Origin: Candidatus Woesearchaeota archaeon
Lineage (GTDB): Archaea; Nanobdellota; Nanobdellia; Woesearchaeales; ARS49
Direction: 5' to 3'
NCBI GenBank assembly: GCA_016203345.1
Contig: JACQMZ010000050.1
Location: 1-7,340 of the forward strand
DNA: 7,340 nucleotides
Part shown: in pieces, positions 1 through 5,881 of the stretch
Layout of the letters: every line of letters starts with the position of its first letter
Numbering within the stretch: the stretch's first letter is position 1
The notes under the pieces: generated by a model
Database searches by the model: none
Told to the model about the DNA's origin: nothing
Seen by the model: only the letters and a program-made list of their open reading frames with translations
Position numbers and translations under genes: made by a program

Positions 1-57
1 CCTCCTGACCTGCTTGATATTACTCACATTTATAACGATTGAAAGATTTCGATCGTC
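1..57. promoter_or_regulatory. Divergent promoter: TATA box for transglutaminase gene, probable SD of an off-window minus gene
   Basis: TTTATAA at 29-35 begins 29 nt before the ATG at 58 and there is no SD in between, which fits a leaderless archaeal transcript. Read on the minus strand the same box is TTATAAA, and positions 6-1 read AGGAGG, a strong SD-like site. I infer a divergent minus-strand gene starting just left of the window. No coding sequence of that gene is visible. Confidence 0.55.
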
Positions 58-951
58 ATGCAACAAAGCATGCTCTACCACTATCTTCAGTTCAGCACGT
101 ACACGAATCCCGGTCTGTATCAGAAATTGCTCAGAAAGCTGCCGAATGATGTGAGAGATATTGGATTCTTGGTACGCAAACAAATCATTCACCGCACCAC
201 TTTGGCAGAAGGAAACACAGGAACAAACGCGGACTTACGATTTGGGGACATGACCAAAGTTCCATGGTGGAGACAGCCAGAAGATGATGTATTAGTCACT
301 GCATCAGCCATGCTTGCAGAACTTTACCGGCGGGACCAACGAGGATTTGTTTTGGATCGCAAAGAAGCAGACAAACTTGTGGTGACATGCAGGCATGTCG
401 CTGTGCTCATGGCGTCTATCCTGAAAGCCAAAGGCATCCCTGCCCGCGTCCGGTCGGGTAACGCACCTTACTTCGACATGGGAACGCTGGGAAAAGTCAG
501 TGCAGACCACTGGATAAACCAATATTATGACAAGAAACAAAAGCGATGGATCACCATTGACGTTGATGGAAGCTTGAGCCTAAATGAAAATTTCGATCCG
601 TACGACGTGCCCGCAGGAAAGTTTGATTTCCCAGCAGACGCGTGGCTCAACATACGGGCAGGCAAAGACAACCCTCAACGATTCTGGAATGCCAAACCAG
701 AACGAGGACAAATCGTTGTATTGTGGTCGCTCTTTTACGACTTTCACTGCCTCATGAACGATGAAGTTCCTTACGTGCACACACCTGTCCTCGGAGAGTA
801 TGAACGGTTTGCGAAACTCACCACCGAAGAACTGAAAGGAATTGATGGCCTCGCCCGTCTCATGCAACATCCTGATGAGAACTTTTCAGCACTGAAAAAA
901 ATATGGGAAACAAAAAAAGAATACCGGCTCTTGACCGGCGGTTTATTGTAA
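58..951 (+). CDS. Transglutaminase-like (papain-fold) domain protein, cytoplasmic
   Basis: The product is 297 aa. It carries the Cys-His-Asp arrangement of the transglutaminase-like superfamily: C111 at the start of a helix (VTCRHVAVLMASILKAKGIP, typical of the nucleophile helix followed by a GIPAR strand), H151 in DHW, and D168 in WITIDVD. This spacing and the GIPAR motif are characteristic of the fold. In prokaryotes such proteins are usually predicted cysteine proteases, amidases or peptide/protein-modifying enzymes; the substrate cannot be read from the sequence. Residues 1-100 and 190-297 are family-specific flanks that I do not recognise. There is no signal peptide or membrane segment, so a cytoplasmic location is likely. 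The start at 58 is supported by the TATA box 29 nt upstream (leaderless); an ATG at 70 is the alternative. The gene stands alone and ends in a hairpin facing the convergent DoxX gene. Confidence 0.8.
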   Translation: MQQSMLYHYLQFSTYTNPGLYQKLLRKLPNDVRDIGFLVRKQIIHRTTLAEGNTGTNADLRFGDMTKVPWWRQPEDDVLVTASAMLAELYRRDQRGFVLDRKEADKLVVTCRHVAVLMASILKAKGIPARVRSGNAPYFDMGTLGKVSADHWINQYYDKKQKRWITIDVDGSLSLNENFDPYDVPAGKFDFPADAWLNIRAGKDNPQRFWNAKPERGQIVVLWSLFYDFHCLMNDEVPYVHTPVLGEYERFAKLTTEELKGIDGLARLMQHPDENFSALKKIWETKKEYRLLTGGLL

Positions 952-953
952 TT

Positions 954-1000
954 GAGAATTTTGAAAAAGTCGGCTTTTGCCTCCTTTTTTCAAAATTCTC
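954..1000. terminator. 15-bp perfect inverted repeat between convergent genes
   Basis: Positions 954-968 (GAGAATTTTGAAAAA) are exactly complementary to 986-1000, with a 17-nt loop that can form a small GGC-TTTT-GCC hairpin. It starts 2 nt after the transglutaminase stop, and the right arm includes a run of six T at 985-990. Position and T-richness suggest a transcription terminator or 3'-end structure, possibly acting in both directions. Its core differs from the CGANTTCG/CTCAYTCAG elements elsewhere in the window. Confidence 0.6.
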
Positions 1001-1008
1001 TGAACCCA

Positions 1009-1044
1009 AAAATTCCTGAATGAGCCGCGCGAATTCGGAATTTT
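1009..1044 (-). repeat. 3' hairpin element, copy 1 (downstream of doxX)
   Basis: The arms 1009-1016 (AAAATTCC) and 1037-1044 (GGAATTTT) are perfectly complementary over 8 bp. Read on the minus strand the interior is CGAATTCG (1037-1030), then CGCGG, then CTCATTCAG (1024-1016). This core matches the elements at 3007-3052 and 5803-5840. It overlaps the last bases of the doxX stop codon and has the same orientation as doxX. A run of five T follows on the minus strand (1012-1008). It may be a 3'-end or terminator structure, or a small dispersed palindromic repeat. Confidence 0.6.
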
Positions 1045-1480
1045 ACTTGCACTGCCTGCATCCTGACAAGACAAGGGAGAGCAGCATGGCGAAATAGGCA
1101 AAGTTTACTGCCGTGTTTCCGCCGCCAGTGTTCATGACAAGCACTTCACGAAGCGTGCCGATCATGTGGGGCGCGGCTCCAAGCTTGAATGTTGTGACAA
1201 AGGCGACCACGATAAAGAGGGCCAGCACTCCTGCCGCCTCGCGCACATGCCAGTTCAACAACAACATGACGCCGCCAACCAACTCTATAACAATCGCGAG
1301 GTATAACAATCCTGCACCAGCTCCTGCTCCAAACAACGCCTTGAACATGTCAGTCGCCATAGGCAAACTCAAAATCTTGTCGAGCGCAGCAACCACAAAC
1401 GCCACACCCAACGCAATGCGCAAAACCAACGCACCCAATTCCATCTGATCTTTCTTCATAGGCATTACCTGTTTTTTCAT
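1043..1480 (-). CDS. DoxX-family four-helix membrane protein with C-terminal CxxC
   Basis: The product is 145 aa with four hydrophobic helices at about 15-37, 56-76, 82-99 and 123-140. The first helix and its following loop (LRIALGVAFVVAALDKIL) are typical of the DoxX/MauE superfamily, whose members are small membrane subunits linked to redox enzymes and thiol homeostasis. The only two cysteines form a CxxC at 141-144, at the extreme C-terminus. With a basic N-terminus inside and four helices, that tail should be cytoplasmic. The ATG at 1480 is chosen because GAGGTGA (1492-1486, minus) lies 5 nt upstream; a start further upstream at 1546 would swallow both this SD and the TATA box. Partner and reaction are unknown. 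The gene is divergent from the Yip1/Cys-repeat gene and convergent with the transglutaminase gene. Confidence 0.75.
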   Translation of the reverse strand: MKKQVMPMKKDQMELGALVLRIALGVAFVVAALDKILSLPMATDMFKALFGAGAGAGLLYLAIVIELVGGVMLLLNWHVREAAGVLALFIVVAFVTTFKLGAAPHMIGTLREVLVMNTGGGNTAVNFAYFAMLLSLVLSGCRQCK

Positions 1481-1595
1481 AATTATCACCTCTTGATTCT
1501 GTATATTCCCTGCCAATAAAAGTATATAAGACTTGCGCTGAACCACTCAGGAATAGTGCCAAATGATTATAAAAGATAACACCAAGTTGTTTCAC
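1481..1595. promoter_or_regulatory. Divergent promoter region, doxX / Yip1 gene
   Basis: For doxX (minus): CTTATATA at 1530-1523 is a good TATA box, placing transcription start near 1500, followed by SD GAGGTGA at 1492-1486 before the ATG at 1480. For the Yip1 gene (plus): TTATAAAA at 1567-1574 starts 29 nt before the ATG at 1596 with no SD, a leaderless arrangement. The TATATA core at 1523-1528 is self-complementary and could also serve the plus strand. Confidence 0.55.
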
Positions 1596-3005
1596 ATGCC
1601 CAAGAAAAGACGTGTGGCAAAGCGACCACAGTCTACAATTACCGCTCCACCGCAGACATCCTATTTCACCAACCTGAAATACATTCTCACCAGCCCGTCT
1701 GCATTTTTTGAAGCCACAAAAGGAGAAGGGGCGTGGCCAAGCGTACGCTTTTGGCTCATCACCTGGCTTTTGGTGCAGGCAATTTCGTTCATCCTCACCC
1801 TGCCTGCCTTGATCGCAGTTCCAGACGCTGTGCTTCTTGCGTATTACAAAAGCGCAGCAGTTCCTGAACTGAAAGGATACTTGCCAACAACAGCGCTGGG
1901 CGCCGAACTGGCCAGCATCGCCATCAACCTTGCAGCACTCCCCCTACTCATCATTGTCCTGATCATGGCAGCAGCATTTCTTCACCTCTTTGTCCGCCTG
2001 TGGGGCGGCACTGGCGGGCTCGTTGACACGGTAAGCGCCAGCTTCTACGCATACGCACCCACACTTCCCTTCACAATCTTGATTACAACATTAGTAACGA
2101 GCATCATGCTCATCAACCCAAACTGGCTTATAGTTGAGATTTTCGTGCTGGATTTCCTCTCAATATCCGTGCTGGGATTCCTCGTCATACTATTGCTGGT
2201 GTGGCAACTGAGCATTGGCGTCACCGGACTTTCTGTGCGCCACGCGGCCAGCAAAATCAGAATGTTTTGGGCAATCTTCACGGCAAGCCTCGTCGGCATG
2301 ATTATCGTATTGGGTGTTGTTGCAGGCATCATCTTCATAGTCGTCTTGTTCGCCATGATTCTCACAGGCGAGTCAGCACCCTCAGTACTTGCAGAACTCG
2401 ATATAAGTCCTGCTGAACAAGGAACAGAACTGCTCGAATGCACCCGACAGTCTCCTGGAAACTGGTGCTTCACTGCCGAAGGCATGAAGTATTGCGGCAG
2501 AAAAGAAAACTGCATTTCTGCACTTGCATTTGTGCGCCAAGACAAGCTGATTTGCGAACAACTCGTCTCCCGCGGCAAAGACATTTGTTTAGGAACACTT
2601 GCGGCCGCAGCCAAAGACACAAGTCTCTGCCCCTTGGCACCAAGCCCTGACCGATGCTACGACGTGTTCGCTGGAGACACAAATGATGCTGCCGCGTGCG
2701 GCTACATCGGCGACCTCTACCGGCGCGAAAACTGCGTTGCATGGTTCCAGCCAGAAACGGCACTTGCCTATGAAGACGCGGTAATGAACAAGAACACTGC
2801 CCTGTGCGACCGCCTTAAAGGACGCACACGCGACAGTTGCCTTGCGAATATCGGCACCGCGTTAAACGACAAGTCTCTTTGCGAGGCATCATCAAACAAG
2901 GACGTGTGCTACGATTGGTACGCGACAGACGCAAACGACGAATCCACGTGCGACCTCATAGCCAACGACCGACTTCGCGCAGATTGTCACCAGTGGTTTG
3001 AATAG
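1596..3005 (+). CDS. Yip1-domain membrane protein with extracytoplasmic cysteine-repeat domain
   Basis: The product is 469 aa. After a basic cytoplasmic N-terminus (MPKKRR), residues 22-257 resemble the Yip1 family: a TSPSAFFEA-type segment and then five hydrophobic stretches at about 52-75, 105-133, 147-173, 177-209 and 224-256. Basic residues before the last helix (RHAASKIR, 215-222) place that loop inside, so the C-terminal 210 residues should be outside. That region holds all 16 cysteines (282, 291, 300, 306, 320, 331, 345, 354, 368, 380, 404, 415, 429, 438, 452, 464). Two 84-residue units have identical Cys spacing (11-14-9-14-12); the underlying unit is about 24 residues with one Cys pair each, suggesting disulfide-stapled helical hairpins. 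The start at 1596 is preferred over the upstream in-frame ATG at 1563 because the TATA box at 1567-1574 lies between them. Yip1 relatives act in membrane organisation in eukaryotes; the archaeal role is unknown. Confidence 0.75.
   Translation: MPKKRRVAKRPQSTITAPPQTSYFTNLKYILTSPSAFFEATKGEGAWPSVRFWLITWLLVQAISFILTLPALIAVPDAVLLAYYKSAAVPELKGYLPTTALGAELASIAINLAALPLLIIVLIMAAAFLHLFVRLWGGTGGLVDTVSASFYAYAPTLPFTILITTLVTSIMLINPNWLIVEIFVLDFLSISVLGFLVILLLVWQLSIGVTGLSVRHAASKIRMFWAIFTASLVGMIIVLGVVAGIIFIVVLFAMILTGESAPSVLAELDISPAEQGTELLECTRQSPGNWCFTAEGMKYCGRKENCISALAFVRQDKLICEQLVSRGKDICLGTLAAAAKDTSLCPLAPSPDRCYDVFAGDTNDAAACGYIGDLYRRENCVAWFQPETALAYEDAVMNKNTALCDRLKGRTRDSCLANIGTALNDKSLCEASSNKDVCYDWYATDANDESTCDLIANDRLRADCHQWFE
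2547..3002 (+). repeat. Two tandem cysteine-repeat units inside the Yip1 protein
   Basis: Residues 318-384 and 402-469 align without gaps at every cysteine: C-x10-C-x13-C-x8-C-x13-C-x11-C in both, ending in AWF or QWF. Shared positions include (R/K)D.C before the second Cys, (N/K)D.SLC at the third, D.CYD at the fourth and ND...C at the fifth. A degenerate earlier unit with C282, C291, C300 and C306 precedes them. Confidence 0.8.
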
Positions 3006-3006
3006 T

Positions 3007-3052
3007 CACAAAATTTCGATTTCGTGCCTGCGGCACTCACTCAGAAATTGTG
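3007..3052 (+). repeat. 3' hairpin element, copy 2 (downstream of Yip1 gene)
   Basis: The A/T-rich outer arms at 3007-3017 and 3044-3052 pair with a 2-nt bulge. The interior reads CGATTTCG (3017-3024), N11, CTCACTCAG (3036-3044), and a nested hairpin GTGCC-TGC-GGCAC occupies 3024-3036. It begins one base after the Yip1 stop codon in the same orientation. Its right half overlaps the convergent wHTH gene: the TGA stop (3039-3037) and the preceding TCT GAG codons lie within the CTCACTCAG motif. T5 follows at 3058-3062. Confidence 0.6.
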
Positions 3053-3726
3053 TTGGTCTTTTTCAAAATAATGATGTTGCCTCTGCCTTTCTTTATTCTT
3101 TGAATGACCCCCTGTGCTTCAAGATCAGCAAGCATTAGCGAAATCTTCGCTTCAGAATACGGAAACTGTAATCTGATTTCCTTCTGCGTCGTCCGTCCAT
3201 CCTGAGCACGAATGAAATCAAACAGAACGTGAAGATCGTCAGGCAGTTCAGGCGAGTTCTGCTCCGACTGCCCTGAGGAACGACCTGGGCGGGCATGCTT
3301 CCAGACGAGAATCAACGTTATCACAATCGCGGCCACGAGAAGCACAATCACAATATAATTTTGCTCAGGGTCATCACCTACGTCAGCAGAAATATCATCC
3401 AGTCGGCTATCCACCTCGTCATCAGCGTCATCAAGCAACTGAATCGCGATCAGATCAAGCACAAAATCGCCGTCCATTGCCACTTCGAGATCTTCTTCAA
3501 GAATCACCTCCGTGCCACGCTGGACAACAAGAGAATAATTGCCAGGCGACAGTGTAATAGTGTAGCTTCCATTCCGCGCAACAACAACCTGCTTCTGCAG
3601 ACCATCAACGGTAATCACTGCATTATCAACAACATCCAAACCAAGATCGTACACCGTGCCGTGAAGCGTGGCGGCTGATGCAAGAGGAAGACACATTAAA
3701 AGCGACGCCAACACAAGTTTATGCAT
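3037..3726 (-). CDS. Membrane-anchored protein: secreted beta domain, one TM helix, cytoplasmic winged helix
   Basis: The product is 229 aa. Residues 1-18 are a signal peptide (hydrophobic core, ASA/AT cleavage). Residues 19-97 look like a carboxypeptidase-regulatory or transthyretin-like beta-sandwich (GTVYD.G...DNAVITVDG and NGSYTITLSPGNYSLVV). An acidic linker (99-120) leads to a TM helix at about 123-142, then the positive stop KHARPGR. Residues 162-222 fit a winged helix-turn-helix of the MarR-like type (FIRAQDGRTTQKEIRLQF, SEAKISLMLADLEAQGVIQR, then a basic wing IKKGRGNIIIL). I infer a one-component membrane regulator, sensing outside and binding DNA inside, as in archaeal membrane-associated wHTH proteins (COG2512-like). 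ATG 3726 is chosen over the GTG at 3750 because GAGGT (3739-3735) lies 8 nt upstream and the signal peptide then starts cleanly. It overlaps the HAD gene by 8 nt (ATGCATAA), so the two are probably co-transcribed. Confidence 0.7.
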   Translation of the reverse strand: MHKLVLASLLMCLPLASAATLHGTVYDLGLDVVDNAVITVDGLQKQVVVARNGSYTITLSPGNYSLVVQRGTEVILEEDLEVAMDGDFVLDLIAIQLLDDADDEVDSRLDDISADVGDDPEQNYIVIVLLVAAIVITLILVWKHARPGRSSGQSEQNSPELPDDLHVLFDFIRAQDGRTTQKEIRLQFPYSEAKISLMLADLEAQGVIQRIKKGRGNIIILKKTNTISE

Positions 3727-4345
3727 TCTCAAATACCTCAACCAAGTCACTCGGTGAGTTGACCATCCTCGTTGGTTTGAATGTGCGGAGCACTTTTAAA
3801 TCCTGATAACCCCAGCCAACAGCGACACTCTTCACCCCGGCGCTGTGCGCTGCGTCAATATCTCTCGATTCATCACCCACATACCACACGTTCTGCCTTT
3901 CCACACCAAGTTCTTTAAGCACTTTCTCAATAAGTCTCTTTTTGCCAAATATGCTTCCTCCAGCAACAATGCGGTGAAAACAATCAATTCTATGAAACTC
4001 ACAAAACTCCGCCACATTTCGCTCTGTATTTGACGTCACGCACACCAGAATGTGGCCTTTCTTTTTCAATTGCCGAAGCACGTGTGAAATACCCTGCTGT
4101 GGTTTCACGTCACCGATGGCGTCATGCATGCTTTGCCGAAAGTGGCGAACAAAAAATGGAAGCTTCAGCAGAGGAATTTTCAAATGCATGAGAAGCTCTT
4201 TACTATTCATCAAACGAAGCATACCCACGTCTTGCTCACTCAAGAGTTGACTGCCGTACTTCTGCGCCAGGGAGTTATACACCTTGAGCGCAAGCGGAAA
4301 GCTGTCTGCAATAGTCCCATCAAAATCAAACATGATTAACGCCAT
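3719..4345 (-). CDS. HAD-superfamily hydrolase, phosphoglycolate phosphatase-like
   Basis: The product is 208 aa and shows all four HAD motifs. Motif I is DFDGT (D7 nucleophile, D9 acid/base). Motif II is the CVTSN strand (T104/S105). Motif III is a lysine in FGKK (K135 or K136). Motif IV is GDESRDID (D158, D162, the Mg2+ site). A helical C1 cap occupies about 15-80. Length and the SRDIDAAHSAG segment are like the Gph/PpaX group of small phosphate-ester phosphatases; the substrate cannot be assigned. The ATG at 4345 is supported by ATATTTAAA (4376-4368, minus), about 29 nt upstream without an SD, implying a leaderless transcript. The open frame continues to 4471, but that extension would run through the promoter. 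It is the first gene of a two-gene operon with the membrane wHTH protein. Confidence 0.85.
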   Translation of the reverse strand: MALIMFDFDGTIADSFPLALKVYNSLAQKYGSQLLSEQDVGMLRLMNSKELLMHLKIPLLKLPFFVRHFRQSMHDAIGDVKPQQGISHVLRQLKKKGHILVCVTSNTERNVAEFCEFHRIDCFHRIVAGGSIFGKKRLIEKVLKELGVERQNVWYVGDESRDIDAAHSAGVKSVAVGWGYQDLKVLRTFKPTRMVNSPSDLVEVFENA

Positions 4346-4538
4346 TTGAAGTATAAATCTTGCAGGCTTTAAATATCTGGGGGAGAACAAAACAAAGACA
4401 GCATAAAGTTTCCCGAAGCAAAAGAAGGCAGAAATAACCTTTGATTTGGAATGTTGTAAAGTGTTCTGCAAGTATGTTTATAAACAAACCAGGGCAGAAG
4501 GAAGGCAAGAAAACAGATTTCACCGGAGGATATAAACC
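4346..4538. promoter_or_regulatory. Divergent promoter region, HAD operon / coiled-coil operon
   Basis: For the minus-strand HAD gene: TATA-like ATATTTAAA at 4376-4368, leaderless. For the plus-strand coiled-coil gene: TTTATAAA at 4478-4485, a predicted start near 4508 and SD GGAGGAT at 4525-4531, 7 nt before the ATG at 4539. I see no gene or clear operator in the A-rich stretch 4380-4470. Confidence 0.55.
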
Positions 4539-5513
4539 ATGAAGAAAACAATCGTCAGCGTCATGGCAGTGCTTCTATTGGCACTCCCATTAGCGCTCGC
4601 ACATGCGCACGAGATGTCCGCAGAACAGGACAGTGCAGAACCAGCAGAGACAACAAAAGATACAGAAAAAACAACAAAGGAAGCAAAGCCTCTTACGAAA
4701 GCACAGGAGGAGCGAGAGAAGTTAAAGGAACGCAAACAAAACCTTGTCGCGCAGGCAAAAGCTGCCCGTGAAGGCCTAAAAGAATCCGTAAAAGCGTTCC
4801 GTGAAAGCCACAAGGAATTTGCTGACGCAAAATTCAACGTGCACGAAAAACGCACCGCGGCACAGCAATGCAAAGACAAAGTCAAACCAGAATGTGTCCA
4901 GGCACGAAAAGACGTCAAACTGGCAACCAAAGACCTCTTGAAACAGTCCAGCACAGAAGCGTTAACAGTATTGAACTCAGTCAAGGAAAAAGTGTCTGCA
5001 AGTAACATGCCAGACGACAAAAAGGCAGAAACACTGGCAAAAATTGACGCGCGCATCGCAGCAATTACTGCCGCTCAACAAAACGCTGACGGACTGTCTG
5101 AAGAAAGCAAACCCGCAGACTTCAAGGACGCTGCCAAAGCTGTTCGAAACGCATGGAAGGATACCAAGCACGACCTGAAGAAAGCAGTAGTGCACGCTAA
5201 CCAGGCACGCCTCGGCAACATTGCCGAAAGATTGCAACAGGCACAAGACAAGCTCACCAAAGCAGTTGAAAAACTCTCTGGCGAAGGCAAAGATGTCGGT
5301 GCAGTCCAGCAAAACCTTGACGCAGTAAAAGCAAAACTCGACGAAGTCAAGAAGCTCAACGACGAACTCACCGCAATTGTCGCCTCAGATCTTGCCACAC
5401 AGGACAAGATGAAGCAAGCAACAGACAAGATGCGCGACGCAAACGCCGCCCTGAAAGACGCCCATAAATTGATCAAGGACGTCATCGCAGGCCTGCGCGA
5501 GCACAAGGCTTAA
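4539..5513 (+). CDS. Secreted Lys/Ala-rich coiled-coil protein
   Basis: The product is 324 aa. Residues 1-23 form a Sec signal peptide (KK, a long Leu/Val/Ala core, ALAHA). Residues 25-50 are a Thr/Glu/Lys-rich low-complexity linker. Residues 52-320 are almost continuous Lys/Ala/Glu/Asp/Leu-rich helix with heptad-like spacing, broken by loops at about 153-160 (ASNMPDD), 184-195 and 248-253. Only two cysteines, C111 and C119, occur, in a helical hairpin where they could form a disulfide. There is no C-terminal anchor, so the protein is secreted or held at the surface by a partner. Alternating long helices and short loops suggest a helical bundle or rod; similar proteins are common in DPANN genomes and are uncharacterised. 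The start is firm: SD GGAGGAT at 4525-4531 and a TATA box at 4478-4485. A lipoprotein gene follows 25 nt downstream with no terminator between. Confidence 0.75.
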   Translation: MKKTIVSVMAVLLLALPLALAHAHEMSAEQDSAEPAETTKDTEKTTKEAKPLTKAQEEREKLKERKQNLVAQAKAAREGLKESVKAFRESHKEFADAKFNVHEKRTAAQQCKDKVKPECVQARKDVKLATKDLLKQSSTEALTVLNSVKEKVSASNMPDDKKAETLAKIDARIAAITAAQQNADGLSEESKPADFKDAAKAVRNAWKDTKHDLKKAVVHANQARLGNIAERLQQAQDKLTKAVEKLSGEGKDVGAVQQNLDAVKAKLDEVKKLNDELTAIVASDLATQDKMKQATDKMRDANAALKDAHKLIKDVIAGLREHKA

Positions 5514-5538
5514 AAAGCCCTCAAGGAATGGTGCACGT

Positions 5539-5781
5539 ATGAAAACACCGTTAATCTTGGCAATCGCGTTGCTCGTCGCCGTGGCCGCATGCGCTCCAAA
5601 AGCAGTGCCGCCAGCGCCAGTTGCTCCTCCAGAGCCACCAGCGCCTGCCGCGCCATCCCCATCGGATGTTGAGCAGGTCGCATCAGACGTTGAGAGCATC
5701 CAAGCAGACCTTGGAGACACCTCTGACATCGATGCGCTTGATGACGAGCTTGCAGAATTAGAACAATTAGACGTTGAATAA
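5539..5781 (+). CDS. Small acidic lipoprotein, Pro/Ala-rich
   Basis: The product is 80 aa. The signal peptide ends in a lipobox-like VAAC with C18 as the predicted lipidation site. Residues 19-42 are a Pro/Ala-rich spacer (repeated PPAP/PPEPP). Residues 43-80 are strongly acidic and predicted helical (DVEQVASDVESIQADL, then DELAELEQLDVE). The mature part should therefore be membrane-tethered with an acidic helix at the end of a stiff stalk. SD-like GGTG at 5530-5533 sits 5 nt before the ATG. With only 25 nt separating it from the coiled-coil gene and a terminator right after it, the two probably form one operon. Its acidic helix could bind the Lys-rich coiled-coil protein (inference). No family is recognised. 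Confidence 0.65.
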   Translation: MKTPLILAIALLVAVAACAPKAVPPAPVAPPEPPAPAAPSPSDVEQVASDVESIQADLGDTSDIDALDDELAELEQLDVE

Positions 5782-5802
5782 ACGTCTTCTTTTTTTCTTT
5801 TT
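5769..5802 (+). terminator. Hairpin plus U-tract terminator after the lipoprotein gene
   Basis: AGACGTT (5769-5775) pairs perfectly with AACGTCT (5781-5787) around a GAATA loop that contains most of the stop codon. TTCT, a further run of T, C and T5 follow, to 5802. This is a textbook hairpin/U-tract; archaeal polymerase terminates mainly on the T-tract. Confidence 0.7.
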
Positions 5803-5840
5803 GAATTTTTCGAGTTCGCTTCGCTCACTCAGAAAAATTC
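5803..5840 (+). repeat. 3' hairpin element, copy 3 (downstream of lipoprotein gene)
   Basis: The arms GAATTTTTC (5803-5811) and GAAAAATTC (5832-5840) are a perfect 9-bp inverted repeat. The stem continues with GAGT (5812-5815) and ACTC (5827-5830) across one bulged A. The interior reads CGAGTTCG (5811-5818), CTTCG, CTCACTCAG (5824-5832). From CGA to CAG it matches copy 1 at 17 of 22 positions by hand count. It directly follows the U-tract and has the same orientation as the operon upstream. Confidence 0.65.
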
Positions 5841-5881
5841 GGGTTAATTGTGAATCAAAGTTTTGCTACGGTGCGCACGCC

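Noticed and set aside
4346..4471. Longer HAD protein with 42 extra N-terminal residues
   Set aside because: The extension runs through the promoter region, and HAD motif I normally lies within the first residues, as it does from 4345.
4359..4473. Inverted 7-mer CTTGCAG (4359) / CTGCAAG (4467) near both divergent TATA boxes
   Set aside because: It is only 7 bp, and lies downstream of one TATA box but upstream of the other, so chance is the simpler explanation for an operator.
4539..5513. Long open frames on the opposite strand of the coiled-coil gene
   Set aside because: They are Ser/Ala/Phe/Arg-rich mirror frames of Lys/Ala/Glu codons, without start signals or domains.
5531..5878. Palindromes GTGCAC (5531) and GTGCGCAC (5871) just before the ATGs of the lipoprotein gene and rtcA
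   Set aside because: Both contain the GGTG SD-like site; two short palindromes are not enough to claim a shared regulator.
5774..5881. N-terminal extension of 36 residues on RtcA in the same open frame
   Set aside because: It overlaps the lipoprotein stop, the U-tract terminator and hairpin element 3, and family members begin at the MIEIDG-type start.
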